Of a stretch of DNA of 64,000 nt, positions 55,010-64,000 are shown one piece after another; within the stretch, counting starts at the first letter, position 1; every line of letters begins with the position of its first letter. Origin of the DNA: Tetracentron sinense (Eukaryota > Streptophyta > Magnoliopsida > Trochodendrales > Trochodendraceae). The notes beneath the pieces are model-generated. The model ran no database searches. It was not told where the DNA came from and saw only the letters and a list, made by a program, of their open reading frames with translations. The DNA lies in NCBI GenBank assembly GCA_015143295.1, contig CM026566.1, positions 6,187,072 to 6,251,071 of the forward strand. The letters are read 5' to 3'. The translations under genes and the position numbers were made by a program.

Positions 55010-55852
55010 GGTTTGGGGGTTGCCAAAACCTCAAACCACCCTTAAAATATCTCTGGGAGTCGGCCGGATTGGTCCTCATTTCCCCAGTTTTTTTCTGCCT
55101 TAGTAATTTGGCCATAACTTTTGACTCGCTTATCCGATTTGGACGATTCAACTTGCGTTGGATTCTTCTTTCAAAGGGGAACAAATTTCATATTTGGACA
55201 GCTCTTAATTTTGAGTTTTTCATAATCTAAATGGGCCAACAAGTGGACTGGTCCAAAATGACTGTTGAATTGATAGCAGACCCGCTTTTGGATAACTAAC
55301 TTTTCACCTAACTTACACTCAAAATCAGAAAAAGTGTAAAGCATGAACCTTGAAGAGGACTTCAATATATTTCTAATGGCTCAATAATCACTTAATTCTG
55401 ATGAGCAGTGACCAAACTAGAGCTTCCACAAGTTGAGGGTACGTGAAAACATCCCTCTTTTCGACACTTCGAGTATGTTATACTCTTGGTTCTTCATCCC
55501 AACCATCCAACACCAACACTTAACCTAAGTTAAGCTATTATTATCATGTCTTATGAGCCACGTTACATAAATGACCCTCGGCCTTTACACAACTGGTGCC
55601 CATTGCACTATTCACAACCTTGAGAAATGGGTTCCCGGGTTCTCCATTCACACTTAGGGTATTTTTATACCCTAGATACTTGAGTATTTTTATACTCTTG
55701 TTTTAAGAATTAACACACACATAAAACCCTCATGTAACTTTCCCCAATATCAAGAACACATGGTAGGCCTCAGGCCTTTACATGCAGTGTACACTAGCAC
55801 TATTCATTGCACTATTCATATGAACAGTGCCCTCGAATTCCGGGGTTCTACA

Positions 55853-55907
55853 GTATCACTTCCACTACCCCTTGTATTTTATCCACAACCCTGCGCACCA
55901 TGTCTCA
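55853..55907 (-). pseudogene. Element D gag, N-terminal codons
   Basis: Start ATGAGACATGG (MRHG), matching MRRG of A, cut off by solo LTR L after 15-18 codons. An in-frame TGA follows GAQGCG. Upstream CATTCTCAG resembles the acceptor-like TTCTCAG found before gag in A and B. Confidence 0.65.
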
Positions 55908-56208
55908 TGATTTACTCCTGAGAATGACAGTACAACATGAGTTGAACTTGGATATCCATTTAATAACCATTTCACAATTCACTCAATACAGACTAAGCAT
56001 ATAACAACATGCCAAGGTATACATGCAACACGATCGGCAAACAATTTGTTTTTCTAGCGTATGACACTAAGTTCGGTTAGGTTACAACCGGTTATGGACT
56101 AAGACTAAGAATTAGTCCATTCTTGGAATACAGCTCTTCGAAATGACCCTATTGCCTTGTTCAATCATGGTATCAGTTCTAAGTAACCCTAGGGACTCAA
56201 ACGCCTAG

Positions 56209-56220
56209 GCTCTGATACCA
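56209..56220 (-). other. Primer-binding site (iMet tRNA), element D
   Basis: Perfect TGGTATCAGAGC on the minus strand, 4 nt from the 5' LTR. Confidence 0.92.
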
Positions 56221-56224
56221 CTTC

Positions 56225-56820
56225 TGTTGCGTCCCAAAATACCCCATACGAGTTAAAGGATACTTTAGGCATGACTATACCTGACCTGTTAAACCATCCT
56301 GTAATGAACAAGGCAAAACATAATATAATAGCAATACTAATTAGAGTGCGGAAGCTCATAACAGTGCAGAAGCGTAAACTAACTTTTTCTTTTCCTATAC
56401 ATACCTAGTATTCCAAGTTTATACAAAGCATCACAAGTATAGGTGGACATGCCCACCATCAAAATACAAAAAAAGATTGAGTCTCACTCACTCTCTCTCT
56501 CCACAACACCCTACTCACAGTAGTCTAGATATGGCCATACATCTAGATCCCTATCCTCCTGTGGTTGAAGTAGAATGGGCGCCGCCTCCTCAATATACTA
56601 TTCCTCAACCCAAGGACCAAGATGCCTACTGACATGAAATGTACGACTGAGTATGGAATACTCAGTGAGTACAAGCTACTAACTAAAAATAGCAATAACA
56701 AAATACGATGACAATAACTCATTACAATTCATAACATCATCATTTGAAATAATACACAATCAATAATTGAAGCAATGCAATATCAATAATTAAAGAAATA
56801 CTATGATCGTGACATGCATG
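56225..56820 (-). mobile_element. 5' LTR of element D, truncated
   Basis: Matches 45952-46540 of the 3' LTR and breaks off after GTGACATGCATG. About 1.77 kb (rest of U5, R and U3) is missing, replaced by unrelated DNA at 56821. No promoter remains, so D could not be transcribed from its own 5' LTR. Confidence 0.85.
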
Positions 56821-57139
56821 AGGAAGGTATTAGGCACCCCGACACTTTCATTTTACAACGGTTCACTACTTGCTAGGTTTAAGCCAATTTAATGTCAAGT
56901 TATAGTCAAATGCCTTAGGTTTAGTTTATACTAGTCCAAGAAGGGAAAAGCTAATTAGGGTCGAACCCGGGTTGGGTTGCCTACATACTCATATTAAGGT
57001 GAGATCAGACTGAGTGAAATTCTGGCACATGAGCCCGTGGTGAGGCTAGGAGAGTTGTGTGTTCACCAAGGGTGGCTTAGGGTCTAGCCGGGAGGCTAGG
57101 GGTGGTTGATCGAGTTTGTTAAGTCTTTGGTTATGTTTG

Positions 57140-57380
57140 ATTAGGCCCGGTAGGCCGAAAGGTAGTCTGGTAGACTAGGGTTTGGGCCCGGTAGGCCACA
57201 ATTTGGCCCTGTAGGTCAAGAGTGTAAGTCCAGAGGCTAGGATTTAGTCCGGTAGACTATGGTTTGGGCCTGATAGGCCGATATTAGGCCCGGTAGGCCA
57301 AGATTAGGCACGGTAGGCTTTGGATGGACCCAAAGGTCCAGGGCAAGCCCGGTAGGCTTTGAGTTGGGCCCGGTAGGCCA
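57140..57380 (+). repeat. GGCCCGGTAGGCC array
   Basis: About ten words of the type GGCCCGGTAGGCC or GTCCGGTAGACT, spaced 15-30 bp, each partly self-complementary (GGCC...GGCC). Confidence 0.75.
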
Positions 57381-57499
57381 AGGGAGATTTAACCGTGGTT
57401 AGGATTGCTAATCGGGGTCGGGCTGGTCCAAGGTATGGTTTAAGGTCCTTAAGTGTGATGTGAACACTTTTAGGGATTTTTCCAATTTCCAAAGTTAAA

Positions 57500-58190
57500 T
57501 GAGACTAACCATGGTTAAGCACTCCACAAAGTTGGATTTGGAATTAGAATGCCATTTTAGAATTTTCATAATTTTTTTGTATTTTCCAAGGTTTTAATGG
57601 GCTTACCCTTGGTTAAACCAATTGTTAACCATGGTTAAACTCATCTAACCATGGTTAGAAGCTTGTATAGCCCAAAAATGATATTTTATGTAGTTTCAGA
57701 ATATTTTGGATATTTTTGAAAATTTTTGGGATTTTTTCAAGTGGTTAGGCCAACTAACCATGGTTAACCTTTAACCATGGTTGAGTTAAACATGGGTTAA
57801 GGTAAAGCAAGGTTTGGAATAGCTTGGTATGGGCCCTAGGTGCCAGGTCATTCTGGTGGGGGGGCTCCCATGGGCTGTGAGCCACTATAAGGCGCAAAAA
57901 GTTCAAAAACCTAGGCTGTCAGTAAACTTGTCACTGCCAGTTTGGCAGTTTTTTAACCATAGTTTAGGGGGTCATAACTCAGGTTAAGAGGGCAGTTAAG
58001 GGGTCCTGGACCCATGGTTTCGAAGCTCAGACATCAGAGAAGGTCCTGGGCCAGTTGTAGGCCCTAGGGGAGGCCTTATGTGGGTCTGGCATGGGCCCAA
58101 AGTCTCCTGTACATAAAATAACAAAATGTCGGTAATGAGATTACCCACACTTTGACAGTTTTTGATTTTCAGCAACTTAACCATGGTTAG
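57500..58190 (+). repeat. Dispersed TTAACCATGGTTAA palindromes
   Basis: Perfect or near-perfect TAACCATGGTTA at about 57507, 57633, 57650, 57757, 57773 and 58180, plus decayed forms (57408, 57610, 57954). Confidence 0.7.
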
Positions 58191-59016
58191 GTGAAAGGTG
58201 AGGGGCTGTAACTTTCTGGTAAGGTCAAGGGAAGATCTGGGGACCCATTTTGGGCCCTGGAATGGACTAGGGCATGCTCAGGTGAGGCCTACAAGTCCTG
58301 AAATAGAGAACTCCATGGGTGTTGTTATTGAGTTTACCGTCACCTTGAAATTTTTTCAGAAACATAAAACTGCCCTACGAGGCTGCTACCAGGGTGAACC
58401 TAGGGGTTCCCTCATGACATGAGACCCCCAGAAGCTTAGAGAGGTGCTTGAGGTAGCTGGTGTACCCTTAAGGGGTTCCCCACACCTATGAAGGTGGGGA
58501 AGCCCCCTGTCATGGGTGTTCTGCAAAAAAGAGAGATGATAGTCCATTGGGAGGACCAGGGGCTCATAATGAGTGCAAAACAAAAATTAATAGGGGTATG
58601 GGGAAGCCCTACCCTACTGCTACATGCCGGAGGTGCTGGTGGCTTTCAAGCAGGGGTGATAGTGTTGTGGCGGTTCGTGGTGGTGCTGCAGAGGTATGAG
58701 GGAGAGCTAGGGAGGCTGCTAGGGTTTCATGGAGCTATTGGGGTTTGTTGGGGAGCCTAGGTAGAGGGCTGAATGCCTTGCATTGGTCAGGGGTTCAAAT
58801 GGGTTTTTTTTGCCATGTTTAAGGCCAAGGGGTGTGCTGCCATTTATAGGCCAGGGGTTGGGGATATCATTGGCATTAGGACAAGGGTGGATGGATGCTA
58901 CAGTAGGCCCGAGAGGGTTACCTGAGGTTGGAGTGGGAGGGACTGCAGGCATGCCTGAACCCTGCAGGGGGTGGGTGAATTGCTGGTAGAGATTTCAGGG
59001 AATGGTGGTAATAAGT

Positions 59017-59021
59017 TTACC
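59017..59021. repeat. TSD TTACC, left copy (solo LTR M)
   Basis: TTACC precedes TGTCACG and recurs exactly at 62209-62213. Confidence 0.9.
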
Positions 59022-60004
59022 TGTCACGACCCAAAATACCCCCTAGGAGTTAGGGATACTTTAAGCACATGACCGCCATGTCACACCATCCTGATATGAC
59101 ACATAAGGCGTACATACCATCCTGTAAGAGCATACAAGGCATACTAGAAAGCGAACCTAAAAATTTCTTCTTTACAATGTAAGCTTCCACGTGCTACTAC
59201 TATAAACAAAATACTGCAATATAAGCTAAACCTGTACACAAGGTCCATTACTTGAGTTACCAACTCAAATCAATACAAAAACTCCCATATGATCAACCCA
59301 TATACATATCTCTCCCTCTCATCACTCAACCATCACTGATGACTACCAATCGGCTTCTTGACATACTACTCCTTGAACCCTGATTCAGGAGCACCACCAT
59401 CCAACCTGTGACCTGCCGAAGATAACAACTTCGACTGAGCATTGAATACTCAGCGTATACAAAATACTAACTAGCATTACTATAGGCATCAATGATAGCA
59501 TATGCATTTATCAGAGTGAAACAGGTAAAAGCAAAGCAGAACGAGTAAATGTCTTAGAACAGTTAATTCATAACATATGCAGTACTATTAATCAGAGAGC
59601 AGAAACCTTTGCAGTTAAAAACATCATGTACCTATGTCATCAAAAAGTATCCGTTACCGTCTGTTACCATCTGTTACTTCTGTTACCATTACTTCCCATT
59701 ACGGGTTCCATTACTTTCCATTACGGGTATTGTAAAATACCTTATGATTTCAGGTATGTAAAATACCTTAGATCTACCTTCAGAGTAGACAACCAGTATC
59801 CATAACACCCATCAACACAACATGACTGGGCGGCCTGCTATTTGTCTCACCCTGTCGGCTTACCTTCGGAGTAGACAACCAGTAACCATGATCCTTCAGG
59901 GCGGCCTGCTATTCGTGTCTAACGACCAGTATCCATGACACCCTTCTGGGCGGCCTGCCATTGTCCCTCCCCGTCGGCTAATTCCATTACTTTCCCTTTA
60001 CTTT

Positions 60005-60470
60005 CCATTACCTTCCATTACTGAGCGAGACTTTGCAAGCAAGGAGGTATACTCCCTTGAGTTGAAATCAAAGCAACTTTACAAGCAAGGAGGTATACTC
60101 CCTTGAGTCGAACTCAAAGCAATACTTTACAAGCAAGGAGGTATGCTCCCTTGAGTCGAAATCAAAGCAACTTTACAAGCAAGGAGGTATACTCCCCTGG
60201 GTCGAAATCAAACAACTTTACAAGCAAGGAGGTATGCTCCCTTGAGTTGAAATCAAAGCAACTTTACAAGCAAGGAGGTATACTCCCTTGAGTCGAAATC
60301 AAGCAACTTTACAAGCAAGGAGGTATACTCCCTTGAGTCGAAATCAAAACAACTTTACAAGCAAGGAGGTATACTCCCTTGAGTCGAATTCAAAGCAATA
60401 CTTTACAAGCAAGGAGGTATACTCCCTTGAGTCCAAAAATCAAGCGATACTTTACAAGCAAGGCCTTAGC
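60005..60470 (-). repeat. Hairpin minisatellite of LTR M
   Basis: About ten units of roughly 45 bp, TTTACAAGCAAGGAGGTATA with CTCCCTTGAGTCGAAATCAA, as in LTR L. Confidence 0.88.
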
Positions 60471-61366
60471 CCTTGAATCCTGAAAATCATTCCTTGAGCA
60501 AAGCCACTTTTGAGAAAAACTCCTTTTTGCAAAACCATACTTTGAAACCTTAACTTAGAGCAAAACCCTTTTGAGCCAAAACCTTTACTTAGAACAAAAA
60601 CCCTTTTTAGCCAAAACCTTAACTTATGAACTTGATAATACACCTTTCTTGTGAGAAATCCTCAAATCATGCGGGACTTGTGAACATCATGCGAAACTGG
60701 GAAATATCATGCAATACTTGTAAATCTCATGCTAGACTTGTGAACATTGTGCGAGACTTGGAAATCATATTCATGAGAGTAAGTGTGAGCAATTCAATAA
60801 CCATATAACAACCTCAAGATCATAGTAATATCCATAGTATGTAAAACATGATTATTAATTCCTATTTCTATCTAGAACATACCTCAAAATATATTATTCA
60901 TTAACAACTTATAACAAAGCAATTTAATAGGGCATAGCTACTATTTGTCTTATCAAAATCATGCTTTATATCTTACTTATAATATAAGAATCACAATTAT
61001 GGCCAAAACTTCATATGTTTCATCAAAACCATATACTTAAATCATAGAAACCAAATTATACATCGATGAAGTATAGTAAGGCAAGTTAGTAGATTGTTCT
61101 ACCTTACAAAACCGATTCCCTACGGTTCAATCGCTTGAGAATACTCCATAGAAGCGGGAGAAAGCTTTTGGCAAGCTTATGGAATCAATTTCCATCTTGG
61201 GAAAGCTTGAGGAAGTGAAGATCGCACCTCAAGAAGCTAAACAAGCTTCACTCTATGCCTTGACAACCCCCAATAGCAAAACCCCATTCACAAACCCTAA
61301 CTTCTCTCTCCTTTCTCTCAAAACCTTCTTCAAGGGTTGTGTAAACCCATGCCCATGAATTTGTGG

Positions 61367-61376
61367 TTATATAGGC
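61367..61376 (-). promoter_or_regulatory. TATA box, LTR M
   Basis: CCTATATAAC on the minus strand, between the GATCTATCC array and the leader. Confidence 0.65.
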
Positions 61377-62208
61377 CAAGGGGGTGAGGCCAAAGACCAT
61401 TACACCCCCAAAAGATCTGAAAGGGTCGGTTTCCCATCACCAAGGATCTATCCTCCTTGATGAAGGATAGATCCTTCAAAAAATCACTCTTTGGCAAAAA
61501 AACCCATACAAAATTGGGGTTGTTCCATCGATCGGTCATGGGGATGGATAGATCTATTTGTGTATGAAATTGAAGGATCTATCCTCCCCAAGTTGGATAG
61601 ATCGGTACTGTTCATCCTTCTATTTTTTCCCGCTGTGGTATTTTCATCATAACTTTTGACTCGGTGATCCGATTTTGACGATTCAACTTCCGTTGGATTC
61701 TACATTAAAAGGGGGACAACTTACATATTTTCCAAAAAACCCATTTCTTCCTTTTTCATATTCTAAAATGACCCTAAAGGCTACTGGTCCAAGGGATTGC
61801 TGAAATGACAGCAGACCCTCTTTCTAGAAACCTCACGTTTGACTTAACTTCTAGCCCTAATCTCAAAAAGTGATAAACATGAACCTTAAAGAGGGGTTCA
61901 ATATATTTCCAATGGTTCAAGAATCACTCGATTCTGATGAGAGACGACAAAACTAGAGGTCTGCGAAGTTGATGGTATGTTAAGATATCCACGTTCTTTG
62001 ATACTTAGAGGATTTCATACTCTTGTTTTACTTTCATCCCAAAGCCCTAAAACACATTCCACACATATGTTGTCCCATTTGAAACCCCCTTTCATTTTAA
62101 AACATGAAGCCATCATTTCATTAAGGCTTTTGGCCTTGAAAAACACTATTCACAACACTATTCATAGCACTATTCACAGCCTAGTGAACTTGGTTCCGGG
62201 GTTCTACA

Positions 62209-62571
62209 TTACCGCCATTCCCCAAGCTTTGAAAATTAGGGGTGTCGGTAAACCTTTTGGTGACAAAAATGGTTTTTAGCCACAAGGCTCCTGGCCCATC
62301 ACAGGCATGCGGTACTGGCTTGGTTTTTTGAATTTTTGGGCTTGGGCCCAGGCCGAGATGGTTGAGCTTCTAGGGGTTTGTGGACCTAGGGTTTCAGCCC
62401 TAAGGGCCTAAGGCTGGACTAGGGCATGGGGGCCTAAAGTTCTAGGGATTTTGGGCCTATGCTTTGCTAGGGCTTAGGGGGCCTAGGTTTGGGCATTTTA
62501 ACTAGGGTTGAGTCCTATGGTTTACCTAGGGTGAACTAGGGGTCTTTCTAGAGTTAAGCCCTAGGGTTAGG
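62209..62571 (+). mobile_element. Repetitive DNA, possibly Tat/Ogre-like, right part
   Basis: Continues the host of solo LTR M, starting with the second TTACC. Rich in CTAGGG and GGGCCTA words. No gene. Confidence 0.35.
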
Positions 62572-63351
62572 TGTAGCACCCCAAAACTTTTTGCCATGTA
62601 TTGGAACCCATGCCAAGACATTATGCCTTTGTAATTCTCCTATTTTTATGAAATGAGAAAATTTAAAGAACTCTAAGTGTTACTGAATCTCATTTACGGA
62701 TCAGTCAACTTTAAGGGTAATTTGGTCAATAAATAAAGAAGAAATTAAAAATTCTAAAATGGCAGAAATGTTCCCCTTCTAAAGACGAATCCAACGCAAG
62801 TTGAATCGTCAAAATTGGGCAAACGAGTCAATGGTTATGGCCAAATTACCATAGTGAGGAAAAATAAGAGAAAACAACAAAATCTGGAGGGTGCGATCGA
62901 TCGCAAGTAGGTGCGATTGATCGAATGCAGGTGAAATGGTTCCCAAACTATCTGGGTCACAAGCAATAGATGGATCCCCTGATGCAATAGATCGCAGGGA
63001 TCTGTGATCGATCGCAAGTATGTACGATCGATCGCATGCAGGGAAAATCAGACCAAAAACATTCAGGTTCTTGTGCGATAGATCGCATCCATGTGCGATC
63101 GATCGCACACGGTAACTGATTCTGGATTTGAGGGTCTTAAACCCTTGTCTTGTTTAGGAATCCTCATTTGGGGTTTTTCTAACCTAGGGGAGAGAAAGAG
63201 GGGAAAAAGAGGAAGAGAGGAGAATTGTGAAATTCCTCCAAAGTGATCTTGATTGGAGATCAAAGGAAGTTCAAACTTGGAGATTTGCAAGCAAGGGGCC
63301 TTCCCAAAGCACCTAGAGTTTCTAAAACTAAGTGGGAGTTCTTCTTCAAGT
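62572..63351 (+). mobile_element. LTR J, 5' part only
   Basis: Starts TGTAGCACCCCAAAAC. Has the conserved U3 block (about 62780-62845) and a GCGATCGATCGCA array (62890-63110), as in LTR D, then a leader rich in GGAGA. Cut off at about 63351 by the next LTR sequences. Confidence 0.75.
62890..63110 (+). repeat. GCGATCGATCGCA palindrome array, LTR J
   Basis: About eight GCGATCGATCGCA or GCGATAGATCGCA words, on the TATA side of the conserved U3 block. Confidence 0.82.
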
Positions 63352-63390
63352 GTAGAGCCCCGAATTTTCATTCCTCTATGTGATGAATTG
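63352..63390 (+). mobile_element. LTR start stub, 39 bp
   Basis: TGTAGAGCCCCGAATTTTC followed by unique-looking bases, directly before a second TGTAGAGCCCC. Probably the beginning of an LTR into which, or beside which, LTR I inserted. Confidence 0.4.
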
Positions 63391-64000
63391 TAGAGCCCCA
63401 GATTTTTTTCATGCTTAATGCATGACACTTTCGTTGTCATCTCGCCTTTTAAAGAGGTATAATTAATAAATAAGGAAGAAAAATAGAAATTTCGAAATGT
63501 CAGAAATGTTCCTTTTCGAAGTACGAGCCCAACGCAAGTTGAATCGTCAAAATCGGACGAACGAGTCAAAAGATATGGCTAAAATAGTCTGAACCTGTAG
63601 GCAAAACGTAGCTCGGAAGGCACTGAGGTCGTGCTCTGACATCGTACTCTGATATCGTAGCACAGACAACGTACTCTGATAACGTATACGTTGTGCATCC
63701 GTTGTACAGCTCACAACGGGTACGTTGTACAGCTCACAACGGGTACGATGTGCAGCACGACGAGTTGGCACTATTCATAGTACAACGAGTTGGCATTATT
63801 CATAGTACAACGAGTTGGCACTATTCACAGCACAACGAGTGGCACTATTCATAGTACAACGAGTTGGCACTATTCACAGCACAACGAGTTGGTACTATTC
63901 ACAGCACAACGAGTTGGCACTATTCACAGCACAACGAGTTGGCACTATTCACAGCACAACGAGTTGGCACTATTCACAGCACAACGAGTGGCACTATTCA
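63391..64000 (+). mobile_element. LTR I (family E), U3 part, runs off window
   Basis: Starts TGTAGAGCCCCAG and matches the inverted start of solo LTR E (9963 leftwards), with the U3 block at 63515-63580 and the palindromic array from about 63600. The rest lies beyond 64000. Confidence 0.85.
63755..64000 (+). repeat. 25-bp U3 array of LTR I
   Basis: About ten near-identical units, GAGTTGGCACTATTCACAGC followed by ACAAC, with ATAG/ACAG variants, running to the window end. Homologous to the array at 9311-9640. Confidence 0.92.

Larger units (their letters stand above)
53003..55852 (-). mobile_element. Solo LTR L inside gag of element D
   Basis: 2850 bp, TGTCACGACCC to CCGGGGTTCTACA. Flanked by GCATC (52998-53002) and GTATC (55853-55857), a 5-bp duplication with one transition; gag sequence resumes on both sides. 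It carries two minisatellites (53640-54060 and 54150-54450), a CTTATATAAG TATA box (55000-55009), the conserved U3 block (55111-55175) and U3 hairpins such as AGGGTATTTTTATACCCT (55658-55675). The mini-ORF is open up to DHH* (PEPWIKEYYEPEPTMDHH). Confidence 0.9.
56821..59021 (+). mobile_element. Repetitive DNA, possibly Tat/Ogre-like LTR or UTR, left part
   Basis: Starts AGGAAGGTATTAGGCACCCC and holds GGGTTGCCTACATACTC near 56974, a phrase similar to one common in Tat/Ogre-lineage LTRs. It contains a GGCCCGGTAGGCC-rich array (57140-57380) and many AACCATGGTT palindromes (57500-58190). No protein domain. Resumes at 62209 after solo LTR M. The lineage is a guess. Confidence 0.35.
59022..62208 (-). 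mobile_element. Solo LTR M (gypsy)
   Basis: 3187 bp, TGTCACGACCC to CCGGGGTTCTACA, exact 5-bp duplication TTACC, no internal DNA. Same family as F1 and L (minisatellite at 60005-60470). It also has GGCGGCCTGC repeats (59820-59965), a GTTATATAGG TATA region (61367-61376), donor-like TAAGGTAGAAC (about 61095), the U3 block (61639-61710) and a GATCTATCC array (61440-61600). The mini-ORF is broken (GFKE*). Confidence 0.92.

Noticed and set aside
58198..58989. Several Gly-rich frames (65-90 codons)
   Set aside because: High-G repetitive DNA with frames on both strands; no domain and no conservation visible.
60103..60480. Repeated short peptides (SRNQ, KEVYS)
   Set aside because: Translation of the LTR M minisatellite; no start context and no conservation outside the repeat.

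Overview
The window is repeat-dense nuclear DNA of a flowering plant with a large genome. I see no convincing host gene and no rRNA, tRNA or CRISPR array. Plant origin rests on the element types: Ty3/gypsy chromoviruses of the Tekay/Del type (gag, protease, RT, RNase H, integrase, C-terminal chromodomain; primer site TGGTATCAGAGC complementary to initiator tRNA-Met), a Sirevirus-like Ty1/copia remnant, L1-type LINEs with RNase H, and Mutator-like foldback elements with 9-bp duplications. The species cannot be named from the sequence.

Layout. 1-4977: Sirevirus-like copia remnant (gag end, 3' region, LTR 3416-4977) holding a 5'-truncated LINE at 665-1924 with a 14-bp duplication. 4978-6213: 3' part of a gypsy LTR (+). 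6214-10142: degenerate LTR-like DNA split by a solo LTR (7437-9963, TSD ATGGT). 10143-11563: second LINE (-). 11564-18371: element C (-), LTR plus an increasingly broken gag-pol, ending at a 100-N gap (18372-18471). 18472-27668: element A (-), nearly intact, three small lesions. 27669-37580: element B (-), degraded, split by solo LTR G (29512-32627). 37581-41517: another LTR type split by chimeric solo LTR H (38500-41079, TSD TAGGG). 41518-45951: foldback and Mutator-like DNA elements with some unassigned DNA. 45952-56820: element D (-), with solo LTR L (53003-55852) inserted in gag. 56821-62571: possible Tat/Ogre-like repeat DNA split by solo LTR M (59022-62208, TSD TTACC). 62572-64000: two truncated plus-strand LTRs.

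Main observations. (1) All four gypsy elements have a 134-148 bp GT...AG interval between gag and protease. Its removal joins the conserved gag end (...DDVVQ) in frame to the protease (LLVxECLAxVLIDTG), so a spliceosomal intron is likely. (2) The LTRs, though diverged, share a short acidic ORF (PW[IV]EEEY...WPYL), preceded by a conserved hairpin and an acceptor-like GTCGGCAG. (3) U3 is modular: a conserved block of about 50 bp, then a family-specific array of palindromes (CGATCGATCG, GTGCTGT/ACAGCAC and others), then a TATA box. U5 carries family-specific minisatellites whose units fold into hairpins. (4) Solo LTR H is a recombinant, U3 of family A joined to R-U5 of family E. Together these suggest one chromovirus lineage that diversifies quickly by recombination and repeat turnover and loses copies by LTR-LTR recombination.
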